Both the position numbers and the translations under genes were made by a program. Under the pieces are notes generated by a model, which saw only the letters and a list, made by a program, of their open reading frames with translations, had not been told where the DNA came from and ran no database searches. A stretch of 64,000 nt of DNA from Siphlonurus alternatus (lineage: Eukaryota; Arthropoda; Insecta; Ephemeroptera; Siphlonuridae): positions 24,382,229 to 24,446,228 of the forward strand of contig OX463780.1 in assembly GCA_949825025.1 (NCBI GenBank), written 5' to 3'. Positions 26,001-37,700 of this stretch are shown in pieces; the first letter of the stretch is position 1, and each line of letters starts with the position of its first letter.

Positions 26001-29000
26001 TATTTCAAACCTGTAAGCTTTAGCCAGCATTTTGTTTCATCCCTATATCCCGGAATAAATCAGTAGAGCAGCTAAGCTCCGACTCAATCTGTAGTTGCAG
26101 CGAGACTGGTGAGCCTCTCGCAGCTTGCAAGTTCTGCCCGCAAGTAAACGTTTCAATAACATTAATAACAATCAAGTTTAATTGCTGCAATGTGGACCAG
26201 CCACAAAAAAACGTTTAATTTTGGCTATCTTTTTCTACGAACCCTCTGAACAGAACATTTATAAAAAATTAGAAATATTTAGTTGATCATTTGGCAGTAT
26301 ATTGTATATTCAGCTTTCAATAATTTGCTTTTATGGTTTGTCTATTCTTTTCTTTAATTAAAAGAAATAGCAAAATAGTTGCAAATGGTCTCTTTCTTTT
26401 TTTATTATTATTATAGCTCTATTGATTCAGTTACATGAGATCTGGTGGACATCTGCAATAAAAACAGCAAAAGTCTCAAATTGAAAACAGTCGAAAGACT
26501 ATTTTTGTGACCCCTAGTTACAAATTTATTACAGACTACAGTAATTCAAGATTTATTTATATTATATGGCTTTTTTAAAATAATTATAATAATTACCTGT
26601 ATATAAATGAGCTGGTGATCAAGTTGGTATTCTTGATTCAGGTTTGATACACGTGGTCGCAGGATGTTCCAATAAATCTGGCACTGCAAAGTTGTATTCT
26701 GAACCACAGTAACATTTTTTATGTCAATCAGCCGAGCTATGGTTTCCAGCACCTTCTTTTCTAGTTCAGCTAAATGCTTCTCAGATGCTTCAGTCAGAGC
26801 AAAACTCAGCAGCACTTGAATGCGTGCAACTCTGCCTAATATGGCTATGTCATCAACTGCTATTGCAAGAAGCTCATCACAAGATTTGCTTAAATATGGC
26901 TCAAGCATGCGAGGAATTTCACAATTTCCTTCTTTAAAAGCAACTTCAAGAACCTGAGTAGTTAAATCTAATGCAAGATTCAAGCTCAGACTTCCATGCT
27001 GGTCAATGCTTATTGACTGTAAAGGAATTTTAATCATTTCGTTTTGAGTTTCAATATTTTCTACTCCTATTTTCATAATAAATATAGATAAGAATTTTTG
27101 GCATTCTCGTGCAACATAAATGCTATGGTTCTTCTCATAAATATTCTGAACTGTTCTCCAAACATCTGGAAAAAAATAATAATAATAATTCAAATAACCC
27201 ACATTGAACATAGACATTTTAAACATTATATCGACCCTCATCTGGATACAATACACGATCATTTGCAAGAATGAGTTGTGTTTGCTGATAAAGAAGACAG
27301 CTCATAATTCTTATTCATTTGATTGCCTCATTATCCAAATGAGGGATGATATACTATACTGTAATTAAATTTCATTAAATAGTGATACATGGAAATAGCT
27401 TGATTCTTTATTGAATATTTACAGGTTTGCTAGAATTAAATTACAATAATAAAATTATAAAATTAATCTGAATGTAGTTGGAGAAGGCATTACAAAAATA
27501 AACATTAATCTCAAGTATTAAATAATAATAATAATCATGCAAGGTTTAACGCTATAATATTATATATATGGCCACAAGAATGAAAATAATATATTGGTGG
27601 AAAATTAAGATGTATCATAGCTACTGTATAATAGTTATGTATTAAGATAGAGATAACACGGATCAGCTGACCCAATGCTAAAAAAATCCCATTCATGAAA
27701 ATTATGAAAAAAAAAAAAAAAAATGTTCTCCTCTACATCCCCTATCAGTAAGTAAAATATCAGGTATACAAAAACGAGCTAGTTTTCGAGTTATTTATTT
27801 GGTAAGTTGACTAATTTAACACGGAGAAATGGAACTTCCATGCTAAATTCGTCAACTTTAAAAATTAATAACTCGAAAACTAGCTCGTTTTTGTATACCT
27901 GATGTTTTTCCTATTGATAGGGGATGTAGAGAACATTTTAAATTTTTTCATAATTTTCATGAATGTTTTTTTTAGCATTGGGTCAGCTGATCCGTGTTAT
28001 CTCTACCTTAATTATGTTCTGAATACAGATATTTATATCAGATATATATTACTTATTACATATAAAGGTATATATCATGTATGCATACTGCGACAACTGG
28101 TGTATGATAATACATAATGGACAACATACATGAAAAATTTTTATTGCAGAAATGAACAGAGGGTACAAATTATGCTATTCTGATTTTTTTCAGATTTTTT
28201 TGAGACCCAGAACTATTTTTAAATAATTATTGAAAGTGCGGCCACGCCCCCTGGAGGCGTCAATAGGCGTCCAGTCTCTATCCTTTGTATTAAGGCATCA
28301 GGGGTGCCAACTGAAATCACAGGACTTTCAATAATTGTTTAAAAATAGTTCCGGGTCTCAAAAAAATATGACAAAATTCAGAGTAGCATAATTTGTTACC
28401 CTCTATTCATTTCTGCAATAATTTTTTTTCATGTATGTTGTCCATTATACATTTTAGAGAATATAATTATGTACATAGCCATTATTATTATTATTTTTAT
28501 TATTAACTAAATAATTGTATTCTTTATAATCGGATTTCCTAACCTTTAGTTTGTTTCTTGAATAAATATATATTATAAATAAATAGCAACTACAGTAAAT
28601 AATAAAATCTATTGTCGCCGTCATAAGTCGGTGCGCTCCGACTTTGGAGTGTTGTAGCTGAGAGCTCAATTGGCGTAGACGATATTAAAAAATACTGGCA
28701 CTTGTAGAATCTTATTCTTTGTAAGAAAATGTTAATTTTATATTTTTAGATTAAAAATTAAAATTTTGGCGAATTTTTTTATAACGCAAGGTCGGGTAAA
28801 ATCAACGTTTTTTCCGAGTACCTCGGGTTTAAAAATTCACAGAAAATCAGGAAATTAAGTTATAACAACGACATTTTTAAAATAAACTGGTCAAATTGTC
28901 TTCAATGCAATGACGTAAGTTTAATTTTCATAAATTAATAATTTAGTTTTTAATTAATGTCGTTGTTATAACTTAATTTCCTGATTTTCTGTGAATTTTT

Positions 29001-31006
29001 AAACCCGAGGTATTCGGAAAAACCGTTGATTTTACCCGACCTTGCGTTATAAAAAAAATCGCCAAGATCTAAAAATATAAAATTAACATTTCCTTACAAA
29101 GAATAAGATTCTACGTGTGCTAGTATTTTTTAATATTGTCTACACCAATTGAGCTCTCAGCTACAACACTCCAAAGTCGGAACGCACCGACTTATGACGG
29201 CGACAGTATATTGTTTGTTCTTTTTTTCTGATAAATCTAAATAAATGGATATTATATGTAATATGATGTAGTCACAATGTACAGGCAGGTGCTCAAGAAA
29301 TGCCTATATGTATATAGGAAATGCATGTATATATATTATGTGTATAGGCATTTCTTTATCCCCTGTCGGTAGTGTGAGCAACGTCAACGGGACTCTCTGC
29401 TCAAATTGTCTGCCCTCTCCTAGTAACTATCCTTATCCTAACTATTTACTAATCATCTTGATTTATATCCCTTTTAATCCCTTAATCCCCAGTCAATTTC
29501 ATTAATAAATTATCAATTTTCCCCTCACCATATCCCCATTATCTACATACTTTGACCTGCTCACGGTCGGCCCACAGGAGTCGTCAAGCTGAGAATTTTT
29601 AAAATTCCTGCTGTTCCTAGCTTTTTGTCACCTACATCATCATCCTACATTCCTTGCACCCCACACCACATAATCAACCAATCACCCCTAAAAATCATTC
29701 AAAGTCCAGCATGAATTTGTTTGTTCCATGGTAATTCGTGGTAATCCATTATCTTCTTGCATCCCACATCTCATACGGTAATCATCATACCCATTGTTCA
29801 TCCACTATCCTTTACAAGACCCACTATGCATAATTTTTGAGACAAACAATTATCATCATTATATTTGTATGTGGAATTTTTGTCTTTTTTGACGTTTCCA
29901 AGAATGTTAAGACAAAGTCGGTGTACCATATGGTATTTAATGAGAATAAATAAATAAATAAAAACCATAATCAAATGTGAATGCATACCTGATTTAGCAA
30001 GCCAGTCAATACCACACTTGTGTGACAATAACGCTGCAACCATTTGAACAAACGCACATTGAATTGATGCATTGGCAGTCATATGAAGTCGAGGTGAAAG
30101 AGTTATTTGATGTGTAGATTCTTGCAGATCCGACGACATAAAATAAACTTCAGTGCCAATCACCAGACCATGGAGTCTTAGTGCAAATGATAGTAGTGAT
30201 TCACTAACTATACCCTTTTCAAATGCTTGTAGAGAACATTGACAAAATGTTCTACACTCAGACAGCTGCAAAAGTTTCCAACCAATTCCTGTAAAAAGAA
30301 TTAAAAGTGACACATACAGTATAACATATTGTAAGATATTAATAACTATGCATATGCATATTCGAAAATTGCTATGGAGTTCCGTAGCAATGCTGTAAGC
30401 CTTTCACATATTCTCGTTCGTCTGCGGCAGCTGTGGCGGAACATCATGTGAATGCCGTAGCAAAATCAAGATGAGTTTGATTTTGCTACATCATGCCGTA
30501 GAACGCCACAGCAGCAGATCACCATCTCTACAGCGTAATCAACAACATTTGCTACGGCTTGTTTCCGCAGCGATTTTCGAATATGTGAAAGCACCTTTAC
30601 ATAGAAATGATCTCATTAAATTTACTTAATTTATTATTTGTTGTTTTACAGGGTACAGTATGTATAATATGTATATTTATGCATATTATACATACAATTA
30701 ACATAATACGTATGCATACTGTATAAATATGTACATACTGTATTATGCATGCAGTATGGTATGCATATTATAATATGCATACACCGTAATTAATACAGTA
30801 CCTTACTGTATGCATAATATGCATATGTACTGTTTATGTTTATATATATATACTGTATTTATGTAATAAATAAACAAACCTTCAGCAGATAGATGTGTTA
30901 AAAGCTTTTCTAGACATGTGTCATCTATGACTTGATGATCTTCTTCAAGAAACTTTGTCAGCAGATTTTTAAACTTTGAGACTGTTGCCTCAAAATCTTC
31001 AGCCAT
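20096..31006 (-). CDS. BRAT1: BRAT1 (BRCA1-associated ATM activator 1) homologue, complete
   Basis: BRAT1 is a HEAT-repeat protein linked to ATM signalling. It is also an obligate partner of the Integrator nuclease module INTS9/INTS11. Six exons on the minus strand are 30880-31006, 29989-30288, 26597-27165, 24280-24486, 22770-23861 and 20096-20476. They sum to 2676 nt (891 residues; human about 821) with matching phases at every junction. Diagnostic matches to human BRAT1, in order: VIDDTCLEKLL near residue 30, then SFALRLHG, then ISWEVRDSALEVL (human CWEVRDSALEFL), then DEESYVRASAL (human DPESYVRASAV), then QVARKSAELLVSLQ near the end. The final residues are DMLEAREFQ...MDCY, where human ends DML...ADCY. 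The extreme C-terminal tail ending in CY is the part reported to dock into INTS11. Introns hold many transposable elements. The gene is divergent from POLR3E, with about 700 bp between the start codons. Confidence 0.92.
20590..20655. repeat. short dispersed repeat, partner at 24735-24806
   Basis: GACGCCATACCCCTGTAAG and then TAGACTGG...GTGGGAC recur at 24735-24806. It lies in the BRAT1 intron next to exon 6. Confidence 0.65.
20945..21140. repeat. perfect 196-bp palindrome (96-bp arms, 4-nt loop)
   Basis: Reading base by base, the left arm from ATAATCTTATTAAAAG to CACAGAGGTTC is the exact reverse complement of the right arm. The loop is ACTC at 21041-21044. I found no mismatch across 96 pairs. 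The direct repeat TACTAGAAATATAA lies at 20935-20948 and again at 21175-21188, flanking or overlapping the palindrome. It lies in the last BRAT1 intron, so the pre-mRNA would carry a long perfect hairpin. Confidence 0.95.
21208..21500. repeat. dispersed repeat, partner at 42738-43013
   Basis: Shared blocks run in the same order in both copies: ATGCCAT..CCTTGCG, TCTCTGCTTTTTAGTA, AAGATGTTATTTTA, GCTTACTAGACCT, GGATTAATTTAGCC and GAGCAAGGATTCCT. No inverted ends are seen. It could be a transposon interior or the 3' part of a retroelement. Confidence 0.75.
21524..22328. mobile_element. mariner-like long foldback element, complete
   Basis: The left end TACAGGGTATTCCATAAC is mirrored by GTTATGGAATACTCTGTA at the right. 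The arms are about 390 bp and align along their length (CCGTTGATGTTGGGGGC with GCCCCCAACATCAACGG; TTAATATCAGGCTGAAATTT with its complement). The outermost bases are TA on each side, as in Tc1/mariner target duplications. There is no transposase. A solo arm of the same family lies at 3942-4131. Confidence 0.9.
22334..22507. mobile_element. short foldback element abutting the mariner-like element
   Basis: ATATATCGTCCCTCGTCCGC and AATAATGAGCT at the left mirror GAGCATTATTGCGGAAG and AGGGACGATATA at the right. Internal CAGGTGAACGCAATATTGAG pairs with the complement near 22465. It lies in the last BRAT1 intron. Confidence 0.75.
24735..24806. repeat. short dispersed repeat, partner at 20590-20655
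   Basis: GACGTCATGCCCCTGTAAG and then TAGGCTG...GTGGGAC match the copy at 20590. It lies just upstream of the GGATGC hAT element. Confidence 0.6.
24819..25425. mobile_element. hAT-like element packed with GGATGC palindromes, copy 1
   Basis: It starts CAGGGACCGGATGC and ends GCATCCGATTCCTG. It is flanked by perfect 8-bp duplications ATATAATA (24811-24818 and 25426-25433). Both flanks of the element consist of about 55-60-bp units built on CATCCGGATGC or GATGCGCATCC joined by AAATTTATTTTTC. These surround an AT-rich centre (25070-25195). There is no real coding frame; the repeating open frames are artefacts of the unit. It lies in the BRAT1 intron between exons 3 and 4. Confidence 0.85.
25841..26250. 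mobile_element. foldback element in BRAT1 intron 3
   Basis: TTCAGAGGGGCCGTAGAAAA and then GGATAGCCAAAATTA at the left mirror TAATTTTGGCTATC and TTTTTCTACGAACCCTCTGAA at the right. The arms (about 70 bp) include GTGGCTGGTC with its complement. The interior is non-coding. Confidence 0.8.
27642..28011. mobile_element. TTAA-type foldback family, copy 2
   Basis: TTAAGATAGAGATAACACGG and its mirror CCGTGTTATCTCTACCTTAA bound the element, with TTAA at both borders. The arms are about 170 bp and share GATCAGCTGACCCAATGC. The centre (AACTCGAAAACTAGCTCG) resembles the diverged element at 38893-39549. It lies in BRAT1 intron 2. Confidence 0.85.
28115..28446. mobile_element. AATGGA-family foldback MITE, copy 3
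   Basis: AATGGACAACATACATG at the left and CATGTATGTTGTCCATT at the right. The centre carries GGCCACGCCCCCTGGAGGC and CTATCCTTTGTATTAAG. It is almost the same as the copies at 41066 and 51113. Confidence 0.92.
28611..29206. mobile_element. 600-bp foldback element in BRAT1 intron 2
   Basis: ATTGTCGCCGTCATAAGTCG at the left mirrors CGACTTATGACGGCGACAGT at the right. The arms are about 270 bp and well preserved (GAGTGTTGTAGCTGAGAGC with its complement). There is no coding frame. Confidence 0.88.
29340..29963 (+). mobile_element. probable 3' tail of a non-LTR retrotransposon
   Basis: A C- and T-rich non-AT segment ends with GTGTACCATATGGTATTTAA and an A-rich (AATA)n tail at 29942-29963, the usual look of a 5'-truncated LINE 3' UTR. 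No coding part remains. The tail ends about 26 bp from the splice donor of BRAT1 exon 2, in the opposite orientation to that gene. The call rests on structure only. Confidence 0.45.
30357..30585. mobile_element. foldback element in BRAT1 intron 1
   Basis: CATATTCGAAAATTGCTATG at the left mirrors GCAGCGATTTTCGAATATG at the right. An internal pair is TTTGCTACATCATGCCGTAG against TGCCGTAGCAAAATC. Confidence 0.6.
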
Positions 31007-31703
31007 GTTGATATGCTCCTATGGTCTCCTATGAATATGCATCAATATGCAAACAGTCGTGTTTGTCTGTGATACAGTATGCATACATACATCCACTGTA
31101 TGATACCGTCAAGGATTTTGTACGATATACACGCACCTCGAGGTTTATGCAAAATTTTGAGTATGATACATACCGTATGTATGATACCGTGTGTACAGCA
31201 CTTATTAATGCTGCCCTTGTGGCTCAGTACTGCACTGCGTATAGCTTTATTGATAAGAAATTAATGATGATTCACGCAACTTGTGTGATAAATTTAAAAC
31301 AAAACTTTAGCACGGACTATGCACCGTATCCTCTTCCTGTTCCTGTACGTAGGTCAACAATGGGGGGCCTGGCGCCTGGGTCGTCAAATGGTAAAAATTA
31401 CAGCGATGGAGGTATAGCAGCCGCGGCGGTATCCTGTCATGATACAGTAGAAAAATGCAGTGTACGTTTAATTTATAGATACAAATCACAAATATGCAAA
31501 ATAATAAGAAAACAGTGAAATGAAACTAAGAAATTGCGAGGAAATTTGATGGCACGCCCGGTACGCCCGCCATTCGGAACGGAAATCCAGATCAGCTGTT
31601 GAAACAGTTGAAAAGAAATCAGCCGCTCACTTTTGAAAAAAGCTTGTAAATATATGGCTGCGGTGCGAACGTGGTCCTGCAGATTGGACATTTTTCAAAT
31701 GCA
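31007..31703. promoter_or_regulatory. shared divergent promoter region of BRAT1 and POLR3E
   Basis: The two start codons face away from each other across 697 bp. The POLR3E-proximal part (31330-31680) is less AT-rich, with CCGCGGCGG and CGCCCGCCATTCGGAACGG. The BRAT1-proximal part is full of ATGCATA-type short repeats. I see no clear TATA box, and transcription start sites cannot be placed. Confidence 0.5.
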
Positions 31704-34700
31704 ATGGAAGACGCAGACCCTGTCCTTCACAAGGTAAATATAATTTAACATCAAATTTGAGCTTACCATTTTGCTAAAAACTATGGTTTTGTTTTCACTA
31801 TGTACGTAGTGAAACAGGTATATATATATGCAATATGCAGTATGCATATAGTTATATTATAGATTTACTCCGCCCATATGCACACAGTATGCATGCTATA
31901 ATATTATAATAATAATAAAATTTACGCGGCAAATGTGGCTACGCCATGGTGGCTCGCGAAGGGTTTGCTTGTCTCAAAACCCTCTTAAACAACTCATAAC
32001 TCTCCGCTTCAACAACTTCTGCCTTCAGCAAATTCCACTCTCTTACAGTCCTGTTAATGATCGAAGGAAGATTTTCCCACATCACTTCTACTGCTGACAA
32101 AATCCAACTTCCAACTGTGATCACTCCTTCCAATGTAAACACCTCTCTTAATACGAGAGCTCAACTCCCTCCAACCCTCACTATTTCTTGTTATTTTATA
32201 CATAACACCAAGTCTACAATTTCTCCTTCTCTCCTCCAGCAACTCCCACCCCAACTTATCAATCATCGCAGTTACACTCTCAAACTCTTTTCTGACCTCC
32301 TTTCCATCTCCCACCAACTTCCATCTTCCCATACGCCCCATAACTCTTCTCGCTGCTCTTCTCTGCACCTTCTCCAACTCCTTCACCCCAACACTCCTGT
32401 ATGGATCCCAAACACTGCATCCATACTCAAGCATCGGTCTCACCATGGCTCTATAAGCGCTATCTCTCACGAACATACTAGCTCCCTTCAGATTTCTCAT
32501 AACAAACTCCAAGAACTTTCTACTCTTAGAAGTAACATACTTAATATGTTCATTCCACATCAATTTTCTGTGCAACACCACACCCAAATACTTGTACTTC
32601 TCAACTTCTTTCAAAACTTCACCCCCCAATATATACTAGCTGCAACACCCTCCTTGTCCTTTTCCTGCCAAACACAACCACACAACACTTCGCCACATTC
32701 AACTTCATCCCATTATCATCAACCCACCCTTGCAAAATATCAAGATCCTGCTGAAGTTCAACAACGTCATCCTCACTTTCCACCTTTGTACACAACACTA
32801 TCATCTGCAAACAGTCTCACCTTCGACTTCACTCCTCTTGGCAAATCCTCTATATAAATCAGAAATAATAACGGACCCAAGACACTGCCCTGGGGAACCC
32901 CTGACAATACTCTTACATGGTCTGAAAACGCAGCTCCAACCCTAAATCTCTGCACCCTATCCCTTAGAAAATCCTCAATCAGCGACACCAACTCCTCATC
33001 TCCAACGCAGTGCCGAACCTTATTTATACAGTATGATACACATGTATCATATGCATTGTTATTTCCAGATGCCTGTCATTCTGTCAAAGGGAATACCTGG
33101 AAGCTTGTTTCTGTATGAGTATAAACGATTACCAATAAATCCACAGAAAGAATACAACCCACCAAGGATTATAAAGGTAATATAAAATTCATACTGATAC
33201 GTACTGTACTGTATTATAGTTACCTAATTGTGAAGCTTTTAATAGCCAATTTCCCATTAATTAAGATCACCGCCGCCCTGCAAGTAGCGCCACAACCCGC
33301 AGCGCGCGGTAGGGGGGGGGGGGGGCAAGGCTAATCCTCTATTGATAAAAATTCAATAGAAGATTAGCCCTGGGTAGGGGTATAGAAGCGAAAAAATGCA
33401 CTGCGAAGACTAAGTGAATGAATTTAACTTCCCGCTCTTCATAGAAGTGACCTTAAAGTAAAATAATAAAAAAATTAAGTTGAAATGAGTCGGCAATTGT
33501 GGCTATACCACGGTGGCTCGCGACAGATTTTCGATGGAGGGAAAACTTTGTGAAAATCACCCTAGCGTTGCCAAACTATTTACAAAGGACTAGAGAAATA
33601 AAGAGAGATACCTCGGCTCGTTTGTGATATGTCACACTAGGGTTTTCTGGGTGTGTGCCGAGCGGCTCGGGAATGTTCGGCTTGGTACATCGTTAACGTC
33701 CGCCAAGCATCCCTGAGCGGCTTCGAGCACACCCAGAAAACCTTGTTGTGACGTCACAAACAAGCCGAGGTAGCTCTCTTTATCTTGCTAGTCCTTGTAT
33801 ATATACAGTAGCTTAGCAGTGCCAGTACTAGGGTGAAAACAATTGTACTGAAGCAAACTAGAAGATATATATAACATACCACGTCTCAAGTTAGTAAGCT
33901 TACATATTTAGAGTAAAAGAATGTAGCATATATATTTATGCTATATGTAAATGTTTGCATTTAATTCGTATATTATATAGAGTACGTCAAAAACATTTGT
34001 TTCTGCCTGCATCTCCACATTAAGAAATATTTTTTTTCCTCTAACAAGGATTAAAAAATTGTGTGTTAATGATGGTATAAATACTAAAGCGTCACAATTA
34101 ATTAAACAATGCTTGTTTTTCAGTCTCGTATTAAACCCAAGCAACAAAAGGTGGAGATTCATTTGGAAATGGATAAGCACAGCCAAAATTTCAACCCAGG
34201 CCAAGCTCGTAAATTGGCATCAAAATCTACTAAAAATCCACTAGATTTGGGAAGGTAATGATATAATTTATATGCATGTTCAGATGTTGAGTTGAAATGT
34301 TGTAGCACACACCAACTTCTACTATGACCAGCTTTTGCTGGCCAGTGTCAGGCATAATCAGAGTATATTGATATACAGAAGGAGACAACTACAGTATATC
34401 TTTCTAGGCTTACTTGTTAGACAAAACTTGGGCATTGTTATCAAGAATATCCTCATTCGAGATTAATTTGACTAAAGCCTATATTACATGATACTATTTT
34501 TGATTATTGTATACAATTTTCCTTGCAAGAAAATTTTCTCTCCATACAAACAAATGGAGATTAAGTTTTCTTGTAAGGAAAAATTGAAAATTGTATACAA
34601 TAATCAGAAAAATTGTATCTTGTAATACCGGCTTAACTTAACTTCATGATACATGATTCATGAGCATGATACAATATTAAAAACTCAAAACCTCTATTGA

Positions 34701-37700
34701 CACATTTTTATCAATTGATAAATTAATTAATAAATTTAATATACCAATAATACTAGGAACGTGCAGTGCAGTCCATGCCTGGCTATTATATTTTTTAACT
34801 TAATTTTAATGCAGCATTTTTTTTTTAACTAGTTCATTCACTACACAAATAAGTTCATATTTAAGATACTATTCGCAACCCCGTTGTGTTTTGTTCTTTA
34901 AAGGACTGTTATAGTATCAACTGCCAACTGTTATGTTATTATGTAACATGTGGGAAATTAATTAATTAGATACTTCCAAGGACAAATTAAACCAAATAAC
35001 AACCTATTGATTAAATTCCTTGTTTCTCTATATTTTACTGAAAGTTATGACTTTTATAGGATAGGGTACAGTGAGCATGACTTTTTTTTACTTCTTTGTA
35101 AATGTTTCATTGGTAGATTCTCAGATTCTCAGGGTAGTGTCTTGGGTCCTTTATTGATTTTAATTTTCATTGGGGATTTATATAATGGGGTGAAGTAAAA
35201 AATGAAATTGTTTGCTGATAATAGAGTGTTTTATAGGAGAGTGGAAAGTGAGGATGATGTGGTTGGTCTGCAGGAAGATCTTAATGTTGTGCTTGTGGGT
35301 GGGTTAATGAAAATAGTGTGACGTTGAATGCTGCAAAATTTATAATATGTTTTTGCGTTTAGTAGGAAAAAGAACAGCAGGGATGTTCAGTATTTACTCG
35401 GAGATAAGTTATTGAAAAAGGATGATACATATAAGTATTTGGGAACGGTAATGGACAGTAAATTGGTGTGGAATGAACATGAACATATGTATTAGGTATG
35501 TCACTCCTGAAAGTAGGAAGTGCTTGGAGTTTGTGATGAGGAATTTAAAATGTGTTGTGAGAGATAGTGCTTATAGAGCATTGTTGAGACCAATGCTCGA
35601 GTATAGTTGTTGTGTCTGTGATCTGTATAGAAGTGTGGGGGTGAAAGAATTGGAGAAGGTTCCGAAGAGAGCAGTCAGGAGGGTTATTGGTCATATGGGA
35701 AGGTTTAAGTTTGTGGGAAATGGAAATGCGTTAATTAAAGAGGTTGAGAATGTGTTTGCTATGATTGAGAGTTTGGGGTGAGAATTAGCTTCCTGTATAT
35801 CATTTTGTTAATAGCTCAATTGAAAGAAGATGTCGAAAAAATACACCTATGAATTTTATGCAGTTTTTTTAGCATTGCATCATACCTAAAATAGAGATTG
35901 AAAGAGGTCACATGACTTGGAGGCTTCGTCCGCAACGCCTATGACGTCATTACATTCTTTGGTTCAACTACATAATTTTTGTAAACAACCTCGTTGCTAG
36001 GGAAACAAATAATAATTTTTAATAAATAATCAACAATAATTGTTTACAAGTGTTATATAGATAAACCAAAGAATATAATGACATCATAGACGTTGCGGTG
36101 CGGAAGGTGCCTCCAGGTAACGTGACCTCTTTTAATCTCCATTTTAAGTATGATGCAGTACTAAAAAAAGAATTGCATAAAATTCCCAGGTGTATTTTTC
36201 AACCCCCTCTTTCAATTGAGCTAGTAAAAAATTTAAATGTAGGAACCTAATTGCTGGCAGAGAGGAGACATTGCATTTACTTGGTGTTACATATAAAATC
36301 ACAAGAAATATTGAAGGTTCGAGGGAGTTGAGAGGTCGTGTGAAAAGATGTGGTTACTGTTATAACAACCCCATTTTTATTCATATAATAATTACTTTTT
36401 TTTTTTCAAAGTGCGTTCAAGTTTTGTGTGCTCTTAATTATATTTGCAAGCTGCCAACTTAAAATCCTCAATTTTCGACAGCTTATTATACGTTAACCAC
36501 GCCGACGCAAAGAAAATGTAATTTTTATATTTTCTTCACATCCACAAATATACCTCTACAGCTCTCGATTTCTACATTTCTATTTCAGCTCTATGGTAGA
36601 GACTCAAGTACTGGCATCCTCCACAGCTGTAATTAATGGCCCTGAAAGATTTGCCATTGGCGTGATACAAGATAATGAAAATGGGCAGCGTGAAGTTCAT
36701 GTAAATCTGGTACAGGGTATGATCCACCTACGCCAAAGTTATGACTATTTGGATGCATCAGACAAGAGATTGGAGCAAGAAAAAAAACAAACTTGTGAAG
36801 GTAACAACTGATTTACATAATTATTTAAAGCTAGCTAGTAAGCAATAATTATTTTTTTCTATTTTATAAAAACAACAAAATTTGTGTGTTATATTTTATA
36901 GGAGATGTTGCTGGACAGAGTAAGCCAATAATCGGAAAGCCACTCACTGTGAGATTTGCCCGCCAAGACCCCAAGCGGATGAAGTTGGCTCAAAACAAAT
37001 CACTGGCTGCTCAACAACGCCTCAAGGAGGAAGAACCATGGTGTGAGACTGAGTTCTTTCCTGCCAGCTCCAGTGAATCTCAGGTGAAACCTATCTTAAA
37101 TTAGTATCAGATGGTTTGCAGCTGCTCGTCTAATTTTATTTCTAACGTCATGTGTCTAACGTCCTGTTTATCAGCGGGAAAAGGAGAGACTGGTGAGTTA
37201 CCATCAAGAGTCCAATGCTGGGATAATCTTGGTGGACCCCCCAGAAAAATTCCTACCAGTGCTGTGTCCTCCTCGCCTTGCTGCTGCTGAAAAATCCCCT
37301 GACGAGCCTCGAAAGTCAGATGCCCCACTGTCCTCCGAGGACATCAGCAAGCTGTCCTACCAGGAGCAGATTACAGAGCGTATGAAGCAAGGTCAGTTAC
37401 ATTAGTGTGAATTATAGTATCTGTGGCTAGTATACTTTTTAATTGTTAATACATTATAAACAAATGCTGAGATATACTGTTTTTAGTTAATCAAAATCAA
37501 TAGGAATTGGCTTACCATTAATGGTGGATATGTGTATATTGTATGTCTCAGCTTGTAAATCAAGGACTTGAATATTATTTTATTTTAATTTAAGTTCATT
37601 TTGAAATCTTCTTCTTCTTTTCTTATGCCCACGTATTGGTTATTAAAAAAAAGAAGAAGATTTCAAAATGAACTTAAATTAAAATAAAATAATATATAAG

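Noticed and set aside
31021..31518. A 165-codon plus-strand open frame between BRAT1 and POLR3E
   Set aside because: Its composition is that of the short ATGCATA repeats and promoter DNA, and no family is recognisable. It lies in the shared promoter region.
32057..32857. A 266-codon plus-strand open frame in POLR3E intron 1
   Set aside because: It is the antisense of the LINE reverse transcriptase. The minus strand carries FADD and QGSVLGP motifs, so the plus frame is incidental.
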